The notes beneath the pieces are model-generated. The model worked only from the letters and a program-made list of their open reading frames with translations. It did no database searches and was not told where the DNA came from. This document shows positions 58,201 to 64,000 of a DNA stretch of 64,000 nt, in pieces. The stretch lies in NCBI GenBank assembly GCA_920105625.2, contig OV050030.1:407851034-407915033 (forward strand), read 5' to 3'. Source of the DNA: Clusia tigrina. Its lineage: Eukaryota > Arthropoda > Insecta > Diptera > Clusiidae. Position numbers and translations under genes: made by a program. How positions within the stretch are numbered: the first letter of the stretch is position 1; the number at the start of each line of letters is the position of its first letter.

Positions 58201-59764
58201 TCCCTTGAACCATGTTTTTGAGGTTCTTTGGATTTATTTCCATAATATACTCTAAATTTCCGGTATGATTATAGGATATTGTCGATATATTATTTGGCCA
58301 TTGGATCACCAATTGATATTACGGGCACATCATTCAGTGATATTATATCCATTTGATTATATGCTATCTTTGAACAGCCTCAAGTCTTATCTTCAATATA
58401 GGATATTGTCGAGGTATTATTTGGCCATTGGATCACCGATTGATATTACGGGCACATCATTCAGTGATATTATATCCATTTGATTATATGCTATCTTTGA
58501 ACAGCTTCAAGTATTATCATCAATATAGGATATTGTCGATATATTATTTGGCCATTGGATCACCGATGGATATTACGGGCCCATCGTTCACTGGTATCAT
58601 TATATCCATTTGATTATATGCTATCTTTGAACAGCCTCAAGTCTTATCTTCAACATAGGATAAGGTCGAGGTATTATTTGGTCATTGGATTACCGATTGA
58701 TCTTACGGACCCATCATTCACTGATATCATTATATCCATTTGATTATATGCTATCTTTGAATTCCCTCAAGTCATATCTTCAATATATCAATGTCATAGA
58801 GGTATTTTGAATAAAAAAATAACACCTGAATTACCCCGGGAGTTATTCCACAAAGTATTGATTGTATAGAAATGTACTTACCAATTGGATCAATGCATTC
58901 CAGTGTGAGGGCGCACTTTATCCACGGCAACATAATCTTTTCGGTTACGAAAAGTGTGTCTGCGAAGAGTACGGTGTCCAAATCGACCATACGCAGGAAA
59001 AAGAAATCATCCGCGTCCGTTTGAAAGTAGTCAAACATCTTTGGATGTGTGCGTGTGGAGACAGCCGTGGGTGTATTCCAGCCGAGCACACCCGACACCA
59101 TGACCTTCGATTGCAAATCGTAAAGTTCACGACTGTTTCCACGTATACGCATATAATTTTCTAAAAAGAGTATACTTCTCGAACGTATGAGGGCGTCCTT
59201 TATCACAATGGGTCGATATGCATGCATCCGTTGATCAGCAACGTACGATGGAAATACGGACAAGTCATAAACAATGACCGAACACTTTGAGCTGTTGCAG
59301 TGGGTGGTAAGTGTGCGCGATTCGTCCTCGGACAGGCCGAGATCGTAGATGAGCAGATACTCATTGGCAAATTTGGTCGCAATATTTTGCGAGAGTTCGA
59401 TGGCGGAGGCGGCTGCGCCATCTTGTACGTACGTGACTATGGTGAAATTGGATTTGGTGCCATTGAATGGCGTTGTGGTGACGCGTGGTATATTGTGCGG
59501 CTGCGATGGTTTCGGACTGTACGGGCTATTTTGTTGCTGTTGCTGTTGTGGTTGTTGCAGCGGGAGATGTTGAAGCTCTATAAATTCGATATTCTCATTT
59601 TGTTGGTTCTGGGCTGGGGACTGTGGCCGCTGTGAATTGATATCGACTGTATTGTAGCTGTAGATGTGAGATTCTCCTGTCGGTACTGAACTAGCGAATC
59701 CAAGTATGGCCAAATACTTTGGATCTATTTCAAGCTTCTTTTGTTCAACAACTCGAAGATTTTC
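28275..59764 (-). CDS. DUF1647-like protein, last two coding exons, 5' incomplete
   Basis: Two exons on the minus strand join in phase: 59764-58882 (donor GTAAGT) and 28522-28275 (acceptor CTCCTTGCAG, stop TAG). The joined frame reads ECIDPIG then AQSNGCKYNKKPQYRYSGCH. The visible 376 residues begin with a Gln/Pro-rich linker (about 25-80). A compact domain follows: FTIVTYVQDG, LLIYDLGLSEDE, VFPSYVADQRMHAYRPIVIKDAL, SILFLENYMRIRG, FFLRMVDLDTVLF. This order matches the DUF1647/glycosyltransferase-like pattern (IVYDLGLS .. YAWKP .. position of the metal-binding strand), so a type II Golgi enzyme is likely; substrate unknown. The exon at 59764 starts with acceptor TTCTAG and has no initiator, so a membrane-anchor exon must lie further upstream, perhaps outside the window. 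The 30.4 kb intron (28523-58881) contains two plus-strand TMBIM genes. Confidence 0.75.
28650..28872 (+). mobile_element. truncated LTR, family of the solo LTR at 33.8 kb
   Basis: Begins TGTTACGAAGTCGACACGCC and runs parallel to the first 220 bp of the solo LTR at 33794 (shared TGATTGGTTG, TTTTAGGGT, GGCATGCGAAACTGCG and GGGATCAGT blocks). It stops where the MITE-like repeat begins at 28873. No internal retroelement sequence next to it. Confidence 0.75.
28873..29085. repeat. MITE-like repeat, copy 2
   Basis: Second copy of the 19763-19975 repeat, with the same AAACGTCAGATAATTTGACG near-palindrome and the GGTCTCTG end. It directly abuts the truncated LTR, which suggests that it inserted there or marks a rearrangement breakpoint. 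Confidence 0.6.
29086..30192. other. 5' flank and leader of first TMBIM gene
   Basis: AT-rich. The last 250 bp before the ATG at 30193 (including a CACACACACACAGTCGCAGCGACGAACG-type stretch near 30025-30060) probably form the 5' untranslated region. No other coding sequence recognised. Confidence 0.4.
30193..32734 (+). CDS. Lifeguard/TMBIM-family membrane protein 1
   Basis: Four coding exons: 30193-30232, 31467-31645, 31722-31970 and 32378-32734; phases match and the product has 274 residues, typical for Lifeguard/GRINA proteins. The N-terminal 55 residues are Pro/Ser/Gly-rich and cytosolic. After FSDETIRKGFIRKVYLILM come seven hydrophobic segments: VQLLITFGFVALFLF, LIIGAFIVTLVLIIAM, FICLFVFTLAESFLVG, VLLAVGITAFLCLALTI, ILLAALLCLLIFGIVAM, GVCGALLSCIFLIF and IRIFLYILQL. 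The family hallmark FDTQLMMGG..YSISPEEYIFAALNLYMD is intact, with the two conserved Asp at 230 and 258 that form the pH/calcium sensor in this superfamily. Such proteins sit in ER/Golgi membranes, leak calcium and restrain cell death. The exon 2 donor is GTTTGG, a weak site. A different upstream first exon cannot be excluded. It lies inside an intron of the minus-strand DUF1647-like gene. Confidence 0.93.
32735..33682. other. 3' untranslated region and AT-rich spacer
   Basis: Downstream of the first TMBIM stop; AATAAA near 32980 could be the poly(A) signal. The rest is AT-rich, with a tandem 17-18 bp duplication (ACAATGGGAATTCTTCAA) at about 33529-33562. No gene recognised. Confidence 0.45.
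33683..33790. repeat. 54-bp tandem duplication beside the solo LTR
   Basis: AGGAATAGGAAAATAAAATG followed by AAATTACATATTAATAGATA and an A-rich end occurs twice in direct tandem with no difference that I can see. The second copy touches the LTR start. The identity suggests a recent event. Confidence 0.85.
33794..34752 (+). mobile_element. solo LTR, 959 bp
   Basis: Starts TGTTACGAAATC and ends AATTTCGTAACA, so termini are TG..CA inside an 11-bp inverted repeat, as in LTRs. Internal promoter-like features are a TATATAA at about 33932 and an AATAAA near 34639 just before the 3' end. No retroelement coding sequence on either side, so it is a solo LTR left by recombination. Its middle (about 34150-34520) carries about seven tandem 47-48 bp units containing CGCAGAGCGGACATCGTGTT. 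Truncated relatives are at 28650 and 48144. I cannot see a clear target duplication in the AT-rich flanks. Confidence 0.8.
34150..34520. repeat. 47-48 bp tandem array inside the solo LTR
   Basis: About seven units of the pattern GCAACGGGCAGTTGAGCAGT followed by GATCGTCGCAGAGCGGACAT. Units differ by a few substitutions and one is shortened. The truncated LTR copies at 28.6 and 48.1 kb end before this region, so I cannot say whether the array is common to the family. Confidence 0.85.
34753..36009. other. AT-rich intronic spacer
   Basis: No gene. At 35525-35665 a decayed tandem of TCTTATTAGATAAAATATAT-like units (two to three copies) is visible. Otherwise nothing recognised. Confidence 0.45.
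36020..36253. repeat. 17-bp minisatellite with 68-bp higher-order period
   Basis: About 13.5 units of a 17-bp monomer (CGATTGCTGGAATCATT). Monomer variants recur in a fixed order of four (CGCTTG..ATC, CGATTG..ATTATC, CGATTG..ATT, C(G/A)ATTG..ATT), giving a 68-bp higher-order repeat in three and a bit copies. The monomer lacks stop codons in all three plus frames, which produces three overlapping spurious reading frames of about 100 codons. Confidence 0.92.
36331..36877. other. 5' flank of second TMBIM gene
   Basis: Higher GC content than its surroundings between about 36430 and 36790, then an AT-rich leader before the ATG at 36878. Probably promoter and 5' untranslated region. Open frames here on both strands do not resemble known proteins. 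Confidence 0.4.
36878..39296 (+). CDS. Lifeguard/TMBIM-family membrane protein 2 (divergent)
   Basis: Four coding exons: 36878-37004, 37098-37246, 38601-38837 and 38898-39296; phases match, 303 residues. Cytosolic N-terminus of about 75 residues, then LRRKFFRSVFTVLLLQNIFALPF and seven predicted membrane segments (for example AGFYVIAIAIFWGMYLC, NILGLSIATLLWCLLES, LVTNVLIIGVIAFS, NVMSFVCLIYIIVLALI). The family signature is retained as YDMQLMLTG..LEPEDYVFAATNIYADI, with the two sensor Asp at 242 and 270, the same 28-residue spacing as in its neighbour. The C-terminus is unusual: a charged MWRIFKYLFLDQ segment and the Cys-rich end CCAAEVC. It is a diverged tandem paralogue, so its role (ER calcium, survival) is inferred from family. 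Intron 38838-38897 is 60 bp and stopless in frame. AATAAA at 39395-39400. Intron 37247-38600 carries the hairpin array and a 43-bp repeat. Confidence 0.9.
37716..37963 (+). repeat. four tandem hairpins with covarying stems
   Basis: Four units (37716-37761, 37778-37823, 37854-37898, 37924-37963) each form a stem of about 10-13 bp around the conserved loop AACGATTAAAAAACCAGA. The stems differ in sequence but change on both sides: GACTC/GAGTC, GACTT/AAGTC, GATTC/GAATC, and GTG/CAC against GCG/CGC; unit 4 has TTAGCGAGAA/TTCTCGCTAA. Lies in the sense orientation inside intron 2 of the second TMBIM gene. Function unknown; could be part of a mobile element. Confidence 0.75.
38145..38358. repeat. ~43-bp tandem array, five units
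   Basis: Units of the form GACATCTCCCACACTGGATT followed by CGCGCTAGTAAGGGT and a variable spacer repeat five times with drift; the last unit has the shortest spacer. It lies in the same intron as the hairpin array, 180 bp downstream, and may be part of the same insertion. Confidence 0.85.
39297..40073. other. 3' untranslated region and AT-rich spacer
   Basis: The 3' untranslated region of the second TMBIM gene with AATAAA at 39395, then AT-rich sequence with no recognised gene. Confidence 0.45.
40074..40830. repeat. 20-bp CTCGAG minisatellite with 5' flank, copy A
   Basis: A unique 190-bp lead (40074-40257) is followed by about 28 units of a 20-bp monomer (CTCTCTCGAGTTTTTTGGTT), each with an XhoI-like CTCGAG. 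One six-unit block (with TCGCTCGCTCTGGAG) recurs at about 40332 and 40452, a 120-bp higher-order period. The plus strand is almost pure pyrimidine between the GAG blocks. The same lead and array start recur at 42788. Open frames in either strand here are by-products. Confidence 0.9.
40831..42787. other. AT-rich intronic spacer
   Basis: No gene recognised. Includes a short (CA)n stretch at about 41774-41792. A 120-codon plus frame at 41728-42090 is low-complexity at its start and matches no known protein. Confidence 0.4.
42788..43250. repeat. 20-bp CTCGAG minisatellite with 5' flank, copy B
   Basis: The 190-bp lead of copy A recurs nearly unchanged (42788-42967), followed by about 14 units of the same 20-bp monomer in the same orientation, then unrelated sequence. 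The units show more drift and homopolymer-length changes than in copy A. Confidence 0.9.
43251..43814. other. intronic spacer
   Basis: Nothing recognised. Confidence 0.4.
43815..44160. mobile_element. LOA-like non-LTR fragment, rearranged
   Basis: Starts with GGTAGGTAGGTAG and the phrase AGGCCAACATAGCCCACTGTG, resembling the 3' end of the element at 25.8 kb on its minus strand. It then switches at about 44050 to GCGAGCTTGGTCCCATGCTATTCC, the plus-strand equivalent of 27270-27330. It is therefore a composite of two pieces in opposite orientation. Confidence 0.6.
44161..44463 (+). mobile_element. RTE-like non-LTR 3' end
   Basis: Plus-strand frame with RRRRGRPPS, then VQADLAALSVSNWRQRPPSR and GDWRRLITRQ, the usual C-terminal motif of RTE-class ORFs. 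It ends in a GATGATGATGATGAT microsatellite (44448-44461), typical of their 3' tails. A 35-bp phrase (AGCGAAG..TAATAACTCGGCAA) is duplicated just before the end. Confidence 0.65.
44464..45378. other. intronic spacer
   Basis: AT-rich with no recognised gene or element. Confidence 0.4.
45379..45790. repeat. 125-bp tandem repeat, three to four copies
   Basis: Units start TGGGTCGTTTAGCTTTGAAG at 45379, 45504 and 45629, with a decayed partial unit from about 45742. The first two are nearly identical; the third has lost about 10 bp. Confidence 0.9.
45791..46507. other. intronic spacer
   Basis: Nothing recognised. Confidence 0.4.
46508..46960 (-). mobile_element. mariner-type relic (QQDGAT family), internally deleted
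   Basis: On the minus strand, NEMWSQQYGATCYYA near 46900 is the second catalytic block with Asp changed to Tyr, followed by GPIDRPSRQVI where the third Asp is lost. The left border AAGGGTGGTTTTTTAAGCGT at 46511 looks like an element end. Same family as 22139-22792. Confidence 0.6.
46961..47840. other. intronic spacer
   Basis: No gene recognised. Contains a few phrases suggestive of eroded transposase (47100-47320) but none that I can defend. Confidence 0.35.
47850..48042. repeat. long imperfect hairpin (foldback)
   Basis: Two arms of about 85-90 bp face each other around a 13-bp loop (47937-47949). The innermost 24 bp (47913-47936 and 47950-47973, ATTAACTAGATAACAGGGAT..) are perfectly complementary. 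Further out the arms are about 85 percent complementary, including GTTAGTCAA..CTTTGGAA on the outside. Either strand would fold into one long hairpin if transcribed. Confidence 0.85.
48144..48353 (+). mobile_element. truncated LTR, family of the solo LTR at 33.8 kb
   Basis: Matches the first 210 bp of the solo LTR (TGTTACAAAATCAACACTCC.., GGCATGC, AAGTTCTGGTAT, GTGAACATCGTAGTAGCAG). It ends abruptly at 48353, where a GGTTAGGTTCGG sequence, the reverse complement of a non-LTR tail, begins. Confidence 0.75.
48354..48650 (-). mobile_element. non-LTR 3'-end fragment, probable
   Basis: Begins GTTAGGTTCGG and carries phrases (GCCCATTGTGAC, CCACCTTCGTTATCTCTGTC) that parallel 25880-25990, the 3' region of the LOA-like element on its minus strand. 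Likely a 5'-truncated insertion into the LTR. No coding frame kept. Confidence 0.5.
48651..49699. other. intronic spacer
   Basis: Nothing recognised beyond AT-rich sequence. Confidence 0.4.
49700..50260 (+). mobile_element. non-LTR C-terminal fragment with 73-bp duplication
   Basis: Plus-strand zinc-knuckle region of an R1/LOA-type ORF2 (INTIMSVLTKHCLVW, then CSSCGSVEEEETVLLC, then LARRTQKFLG). The segment 49915-49987 is tandemly duplicated at 49988-50060, which breaks the frame. The end near 50255 (TAAGCTAACCTAG) resembles other 3' tails in the window. Confidence 0.6.
50261..51188. other. intronic spacer
   Basis: Nothing recognised. Confidence 0.4.
51189..51440 (+). mobile_element. mariner-type fragment, tentative
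   Basis: An 82-codon frame with KIVTGDKTDRIV and GGYHYEPESKHRVKS, resembling the block around the first catalytic Asp (TGDETW..HHYEPESK) of mariner transposases, with a small internal duplication (TGDKT, KGDKTGG). No other part of the element is visible. Confidence 0.4.
51441..52898. other. intronic spacer
   Basis: AT-rich; no gene or repeat that I can support. Confidence 0.4.
52912..53814 (+). mobile_element. 5'-truncated non-LTR insertion with target duplication
   Basis: Flanked by a perfect 13-bp target duplication TATAACAAATGTC (52899-52911 and 53815-53827). Encodes the RNase H domain of an R1/LOA-like ORF2: YTDGSKTMDG (first Asp), FQAKIHAIE (Glu), MLSDSQAALK (Asp), GVPGHIGVEGNEKDDSLAR (last Asp). 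After a TAA at 53485 come the zinc-knuckle remains CRFCGESDETSLHLFPDC. The tail is (AATCT)n. RNase H is still open over 190 codons, so the copy is fairly young, but it lacks the polymerase. Confidence 0.88.
53828..54205. other. intronic spacer
   Basis: Nothing recognised. Confidence 0.4.
54206..54420 (+). repeat. tRNA-derived SINE
   Basis: The head has a pol III A box (TGGTCTAGTGG, 54215-54225) and a B box (GGTTCAAATCC, 54248-54258), spaced 22 bp apart, too close for an intact tRNA with anticodon arm. A non-tRNA body of about 150 bp follows, ending in an A/T-rich stretch. Fits a tRNA-derived SINE transcribed on the plus strand. Confidence 0.65.
54421..56690. other. intronic spacer
   Basis: AT-rich; several open frames of 60-85 codons on both strands, none with a recognisable domain. 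No repeat array noticed. Confidence 0.4.
56691..56800. repeat. ~24-bp short tandem array
   Basis: Four to five decayed units of TTCGTAGGATTCTCAATGAT with variable ends. Confidence 0.7.
56895..57167. repeat. diverged ~140-bp tandem duplication
   Basis: The order GCATATGACATCTGATATATTTTCC, CTATTATATATAAACACTAAAC, TTATTATTACATAGATTGTGAATGA and TTCGAACTCCCAGACGTT (56905-57018) recurs at 57043-57167 with about 75-80 percent identity and small indels. Confidence 0.7.
57515..57712. repeat. ~100-bp tandem duplication
   Basis: CATTCAG(G/A)AAATATTATA, GAAGAGCC, then TTTTCGTTTCTTTTCTGACACTC, found twice (57522-57615 and 57625-57712). Confidence 0.75.
57713..58270. other. AT-rich intronic spacer
   Basis: Nothing recognised. 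Confidence 0.4.
58274..58790. repeat. 127-bp tandem repeat, four copies
   Basis: Units begin GGATATTGTCGATATATTAT at 58274, 58401, 58528 and 58658 (periods 127, 127, 130). All contain CATTGGATCACC..TATTACGGGC and TTTGATTATATGCTATCTTTGAA. Adjacent to the donor side of the DUF1647-like exon (minus strand), about 90 bp inside the intron. Confidence 0.93.
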
Positions 59765-60344
59765 CTAGAAGAGGAAGAAAAGTTTTAATTACACGAAATT
59801 TAACATATAAACATATAAACGAATTCATAGGATAAGTCTGCGATTGAATTGAATGAGATAACTCTCTTATATATCTAGTGATGGAATAATCCGATGCTAA
59901 TTTATATATTTTAAGGACGACATTAAGTCCTATGCCAGAAATGGAATCAATATTCAGACTTTTACCCTAGGCACACTCTCTGAAACTGAGTTTCAAAATT
60001 GATTGAATGAACATTGCATGAATTACATTAACCGACTTCGACGAACATCGTTGAAGTCGGTTAATGTATAGTACTGAAATCTCTGGAACACTTTCCGAAG
60101 ACTGATTTAAAAAGTTCTTTCCTACATAAATTAAATATTACATTCACAACTACAAATATTATTGTTAGACTCTATGGCATAGGTAGATTCATTGAAAGTG
60201 GACAAAGACATCAATATCTGTTCAGTTAGTAGAGAAGCCCTGCTTACTCTGAAGTCATGTCATAAGACTAGTTCCAGAAAGTACTACGACTATTCGTTCA
60301 TCTAAGTGAAACTTATTTGGATAATAGGTTCACTCGAAGACTAC
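59765..60344. other. intron of the DUF1647-like gene, upstream side
   Basis: Starts with the acceptor-side pyrimidine tract (minus strand) of the 59764 exon. It holds a 43-bp hairpin at 60025-60067 (ACATTAACCGACTTCGACGA / TCGTTGAAGTCGGTTAATGT, one mismatch, 3-nt loop). No gene seen. Confidence 0.5.
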
Positions 60345-60352
60345 AAAGACTG

Positions 60353-62042
60353 AGAGAATAGGGATTATTTAGCTGCAGAAGGCTTAAACACATGTAAATA
60401 TATTACAGCCTAACAGAGCCAATGCTATCAATACCAGTCAAGAACTTTCTGCCTTTGAGTTGAGCACAATAAGCGACTTGACACAAACAATGAAGGTATG
60501 GAAAATAAACACTACTCTCTTAATATGGTTAAGAGCCCACTCATCGACAATCTATCCCAAGCTATTCGAAGGCGTCATCTGTGGATATGATTGAGTTCCG
60601 TAAAACTGTCTAATTGTGAAATAATCTGGGATAACAAAGAAAGAAGAGAATAGGGATTATTTAGCTGGAGAAGGCTTAAACAAATGTATATACGAGGGCG
60701 GATTGATATTGAAGCTATCTAGCGCTAGATGGCAGCACAAACACAAACACTTTTTTTTTAGAAATTGCGATCTTTCAAACGTCAGCTGTTAAAATTTCAC
60801 CCAAATTCATCGATTAGTTTATTTGTTGTAGTCGTTTGAAGTAAGCAACTTTTGTGTTTCTTGAAAAATGGAAAAAATCGAATTTCGTGCAGTGATTAAA
60901 CACTATTATTTGAAAGGGAAAACGGCGAAAGAGACAAAAAAGAAAAGCTCGATAAACATTACGGTGAGTCTGCTCCGTCAGATTACATGGTAAAATATTG
61001 GATTGCTGAATTTAAACGCGGCCGAACAAGCACTGCAACAATACCATCAACAGGAAGGCCAAAAGAGGTGGTTACTGAAGAAAATATCAAGAAAATCCTC
61101 GATATCGTTATGAATGATCGCCGAGTCAAGTTGCGTGAGATTGTTGAAAGGGTAAACATATCATATGAACGTGTGTTCAACATTTTGCATGAACATTTGC
61201 ATATGAAAAAGCTATCGGCAAGATGGGTGCCGTGGGATGGTGGAAGTGCTCCGAAGAAGGCGAAGGCAGTGAAATCGGCTGGCAAGGTTATGGCCACTGT
61301 ATTTTGGGATGCACACGGAATATCGCTCATCGATTATCTTGGAAAAGGATCCACAATCACAGGAAAGTATTATCGTGCATTATTGGATCAATTGATTGAT
61401 GCAATCAAGGAAAAACGACCACATTTGAAGAAGAAAAAAATGCTCTTTCTTCAAGACTACGCACCGGTTCACACAGCATTAGATACGATGCTAAAATTAT
61501 GTGAAGTACACTTCGAATTGGTTAATCATCCAACTTACAGTCCAGATTTAGCTCCTAGTGACTTGTTCCTGTTTCCAAACTTGAAAAAATGGCTCGCAGG
61601 AAAAAGATTCATCTCAAACGAAGAAGTGATTACCGAAACTAACGCGTATTTTGAGGCGTTCCCGAAATCGTATTATTCAGATGGTATAAAAAAGTTGGAA
61701 TATCGTCTTACTAAGTGTGTCGAAGTAAAAGGAGACTATGTTGAGAAATAAATGGTTTTTGAAAAAAAAAAAATGTTTTTTTCCGCCCTCGTATATCTAA
61801 ACCCAACAGAGTCAATGCTACCAATTCGTGTCGGGAAATTTCTGATTTGCAATGAGCCCACTAAGCGACTTGACACAAACAACAGAATGAAGTTCTGGAA
61901 AATGAACACTACTCTCTTCTCATAGAGCTATGGCTAAGAGCCCACCGACAATGTATCCCAAGCTATCCGAAGGCGTCATCTGTGGATATGATTGAGTTCA
62001 GTATAACTGTCAAATTGTGAAATAATCTGGGATAACAAAGAA
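60353..62042. repeat. ~292-bp tandem duplication, second copy split by mariner
   Basis: Unit one is 60353-60644. Unit two starts at 60645, is interrupted after 60690 and resumes at 61794-62042. Shared phrases include AGAGAATAGGGATTATTTAG, AGCGACTTGACACAAACAA, GAAGGCGTCATCTGTGGATA and AATAATCTGGGATAACAAAG. About 85-90 percent identical. Nature of the unit unknown. Confidence 0.88.
60691..61793 (+). mobile_element. mariner element with internal deletion
   Basis: Ends TACGAGGGCGGA and, at the right, TCCGCCCTCGTA, with TA at both borders. A transposase frame runs from the ATG at 60868 to the TAA at 61751, with one frameshift in an A-run near 60935. N-terminus MEKIEFRAVIKHYYLKGKTA, helix-turn-helix region with GRPKEVVTEENIKKI, then KKLSARWVP joined directly to WDGGSAPKKAKAVKS. 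About 55 residues around the first catalytic Asp (the DETW block) are deleted. The second (FLQDYAPVH) and third (YSPDLAPSD) Asp are kept at DD34D spacing. Non-autonomous, yet otherwise well preserved, so relatively young. Confidence 0.92.
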
Positions 62043-64000
62043 AATGGATAGATGGAGATGAATTTTATATATTCCCCTGAATACTTTGTTTGAAGTCCAA
62101 ACTGTTCAGAGAAGTAGCCATAATAGGCGCTTTGGGTGGTAAATGTCCACAGAAGGTTACGGAACATTAGGCTCAGAGGTATCAGTGGAACAAAATGGTG
62201 ATGAAACTACATTCCTAACTGTAATAATCATAATTCCTTCGATAATCTTTATATGCTAATTACAGCTAATTCTATTGTGATAGAACTGAAGAAGAGGCAT
62301 AAGTGAACTTTGTTTCGGATATTACCGGTGTTATTTAAATTTACGGGAAGTTTTCTATGGGATTTATACAATCATGATATATCTTCTTACTTCAATATGC
62401 TATTCTTCCAGACATTGTCCCAAACATTTTTCACTTAATCGTATGGTTGGTTACGTTGGCTATTTCAGTTTGCTGTGACGTAAAAATAAATCCCTCTTTC
62501 GTACACTAGAAGTGTGCGTCATGTTGTTGAGCTTAATTTGTATGCAGGTTGCAAATAGTTGACACACTTTTTAAGGGAAAGTGTCCAATCACTGCTTGTA
62601 TGGGAACTTTATAGTCTCACAAATGTATCATTTATGTGTTATTTAAACATTCCGACATGTTTTTGTGGGTCTTTGCTAAGTCATTCTTCTAGTGAATAAC
62701 CCTCCTCTCCAATAAGGAATCAGGAGCTAAACAAAGTCATAGTGATTTGGAATTGCCTCATGTGACCACCCTCCAATACTCATTGACGCCCTCTCGGCTA
62801 TCTGAAGAATATTATTTTCAATTATGACATTGATTGCACTTTTATTGGCTATAATTGCATTGTAAACATTTTACACTGCACATTTGTTTCTATATTTTTT
62901 AAATCCGGATATGGAATATTGAAGCAATGGGGTGATTGGGCTCGATTTAATATACAATCCAGCGTCATAATTGTTCAAGTGCAAATTCAATATTGACCCT
63001 CGCCGAATAGAATAACTACAAATGTCTATTTTAATAAGCTCCATTCCGCACTCATTTATCATAAAAATGCAATTCGCTTGTTTACATTACAATTTACATT
63101 TTCGAGAATTGTTCAAGCTGAATGTTTATTTTTCCTTCTACGAACAACAAAGAGAACCAACCTGAACTGCTGAATTCCAACAATTTTCTTTCTGTTATGG
63201 ATCCACTTTGGTTGTTGTTGTTGTTTCATTTGCACCTTTTTTATTGCAATGTTTCGAAAACATTTCAATTACGGCACTTGACGTTGGCAGATGTTAGAGA
63301 AGCGTTTGCAAAGATTCCACAATTGAAAAATTAGTCGGGGCATTTGTGTGTGAGTGGGGTCGACTGACGGCGCACAAGCGTCCGACTTAGATTGGTTTAT
63401 TTAAACTTTTAAGTGATTGCCACAGTTGAGCGAGGAGAGGCCATTTGCAAAGGAAGACAATTTCAGTAGATTGTGTGGGAAGTCGCTGCAGGAGGCTTTT
63501 CAAGGATTCAGGTTCTTGTTCGGCTTTAACACAGAAAAGAACGAATGCCATATAAAGCAAAGAATACATTGTGACGACGCAGTCTTGATCATAATTGCGC
63601 AAGGCTATAGAGAGCCATGAAATGGTCTCTTAGGAGAACAGTCGAAAGAAGTATGCGTATCGACGAAATACTCTAGCAGTGAATTAGCTGATATAGTGAC
63701 AAGTTCCAATTACGACTGAGGACGGAATTAGCAGGGATGTCTACAGCAATTAAGTTCTTGAGATTAACAAGCAACAGAACATGACACATACTACTTGTGA
63801 GCGGAGGTGGGAACTGTTTTTACGTTAAAGCAAACTGTGGTGGCCACCATAAAATCCATAAAAAAGCAGTGTTTGGTCACTATTCCTTGAAAAATTTGTT
63901 AAAAATTTACAAGCTGCATGCTTAGCAAGTTTTTGAGACTAACAATAACGATATGACACACTGTTCGTGTGTCGGGAAGAGAAGTTTATTTTTACGTCAA
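62043..64000. other. right-edge spacer
   Basis: No gene that I can support. Short open frames at 63122-63334 (plus) and 63387-63602 (minus) show a hydrophobic stretch each but no recognisable family. One could in principle hide an upstream exon of the DUF1647-like gene, but I found no convincing junction. Confidence 0.35.

Noticed and set aside
59300..59635. 111-codon plus-strand reading frame with Gly/Cys/Leu stretches
   Set aside because: Antisense of the Gln-rich linker and catalytic domain of the DUF1647-like exon.
63387..63602. Missing N-terminal exon of the DUF1647-like gene
   Set aside because: A hydrophobic stretch is present, but no donor site gives a phase-compatible junction that I could confirm.

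Overview
This is a window of insect nuclear DNA, almost certainly from a fly. It has short 55-71 bp introns with GT..AG ends, AT-rich spacers, and the adjacent gene trio RNase H1 / Drosha / alpha-MPP, which as far as I recall are also neighbours in Drosophila. The heavy load of mariner, non-LTR, LTR and MITE-like repeats fits a larger-genome acalyptrate fly, for example a tephritid; the family is inference. About one third is host gene territory and most of the rest is transposon debris, tandem repeats and AT-rich sequence.

Layout. (1) 1.5-2.8 kb, minus: a four-exon RNase H1-like gene whose frame is intact but two of whose four catalytic acidic positions are substituted. (2) 3.3-8.7 kb, plus: Drosha, the nuclear RNase III of microRNA processing, complete in eight coding exons and divergent from the RNase H1 gene. 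(3) 9.05-17.04 kb, minus: the alpha subunit of the mitochondrial processing peptidase, six coding exons, convergent with Drosha; its 5.9 kb intron is filled by a minisatellite, a mariner and non-LTR relics. (4) 17.4-27.4 kb: decayed elements (a transposon-derived gene relic, a Harbinger-like fragment, two mariner-type copies, two non-LTR fragments) around a small minus-strand gene for a secreted peptide-like protein at 21.05-21.36 kb. (5) 28.3-59.8 kb, minus: a gene for a DUF1647-like (glycosyltransferase-like) protein with its last two coding exons 30 kb apart. (6) Inside that intron, on the plus strand, two Lifeguard/TMBIM (Bax-inhibitor-1 superfamily) genes at 30.2-32.7 and 36.9-39.3 kb. 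(7) The rest of the intron and the right flank hold a solo LTR, minisatellites, a SINE, a target-site-flanked non-LTR insertion and a mariner nested in a tandem duplication.

The host genes act in separate processes (RNA:DNA hybrid binding or cleavage, pri-miRNA cleavage, mitochondrial presequence removal, ER/Golgi calcium and cell survival, probable secretory-pathway glycosylation); nothing suggests an operon or one pathway. The observations I rate highest are four tandem hairpins with compensatory stem changes in an intron of the second TMBIM gene, the apparently catalytically dead RNase H1, a long intergenic hairpin at 47.9 kb, and stopless introns of length 3n in Drosha and in the second TMBIM gene. 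Exon boundaries are my reading of splice signals and frame and have not been checked against transcripts.
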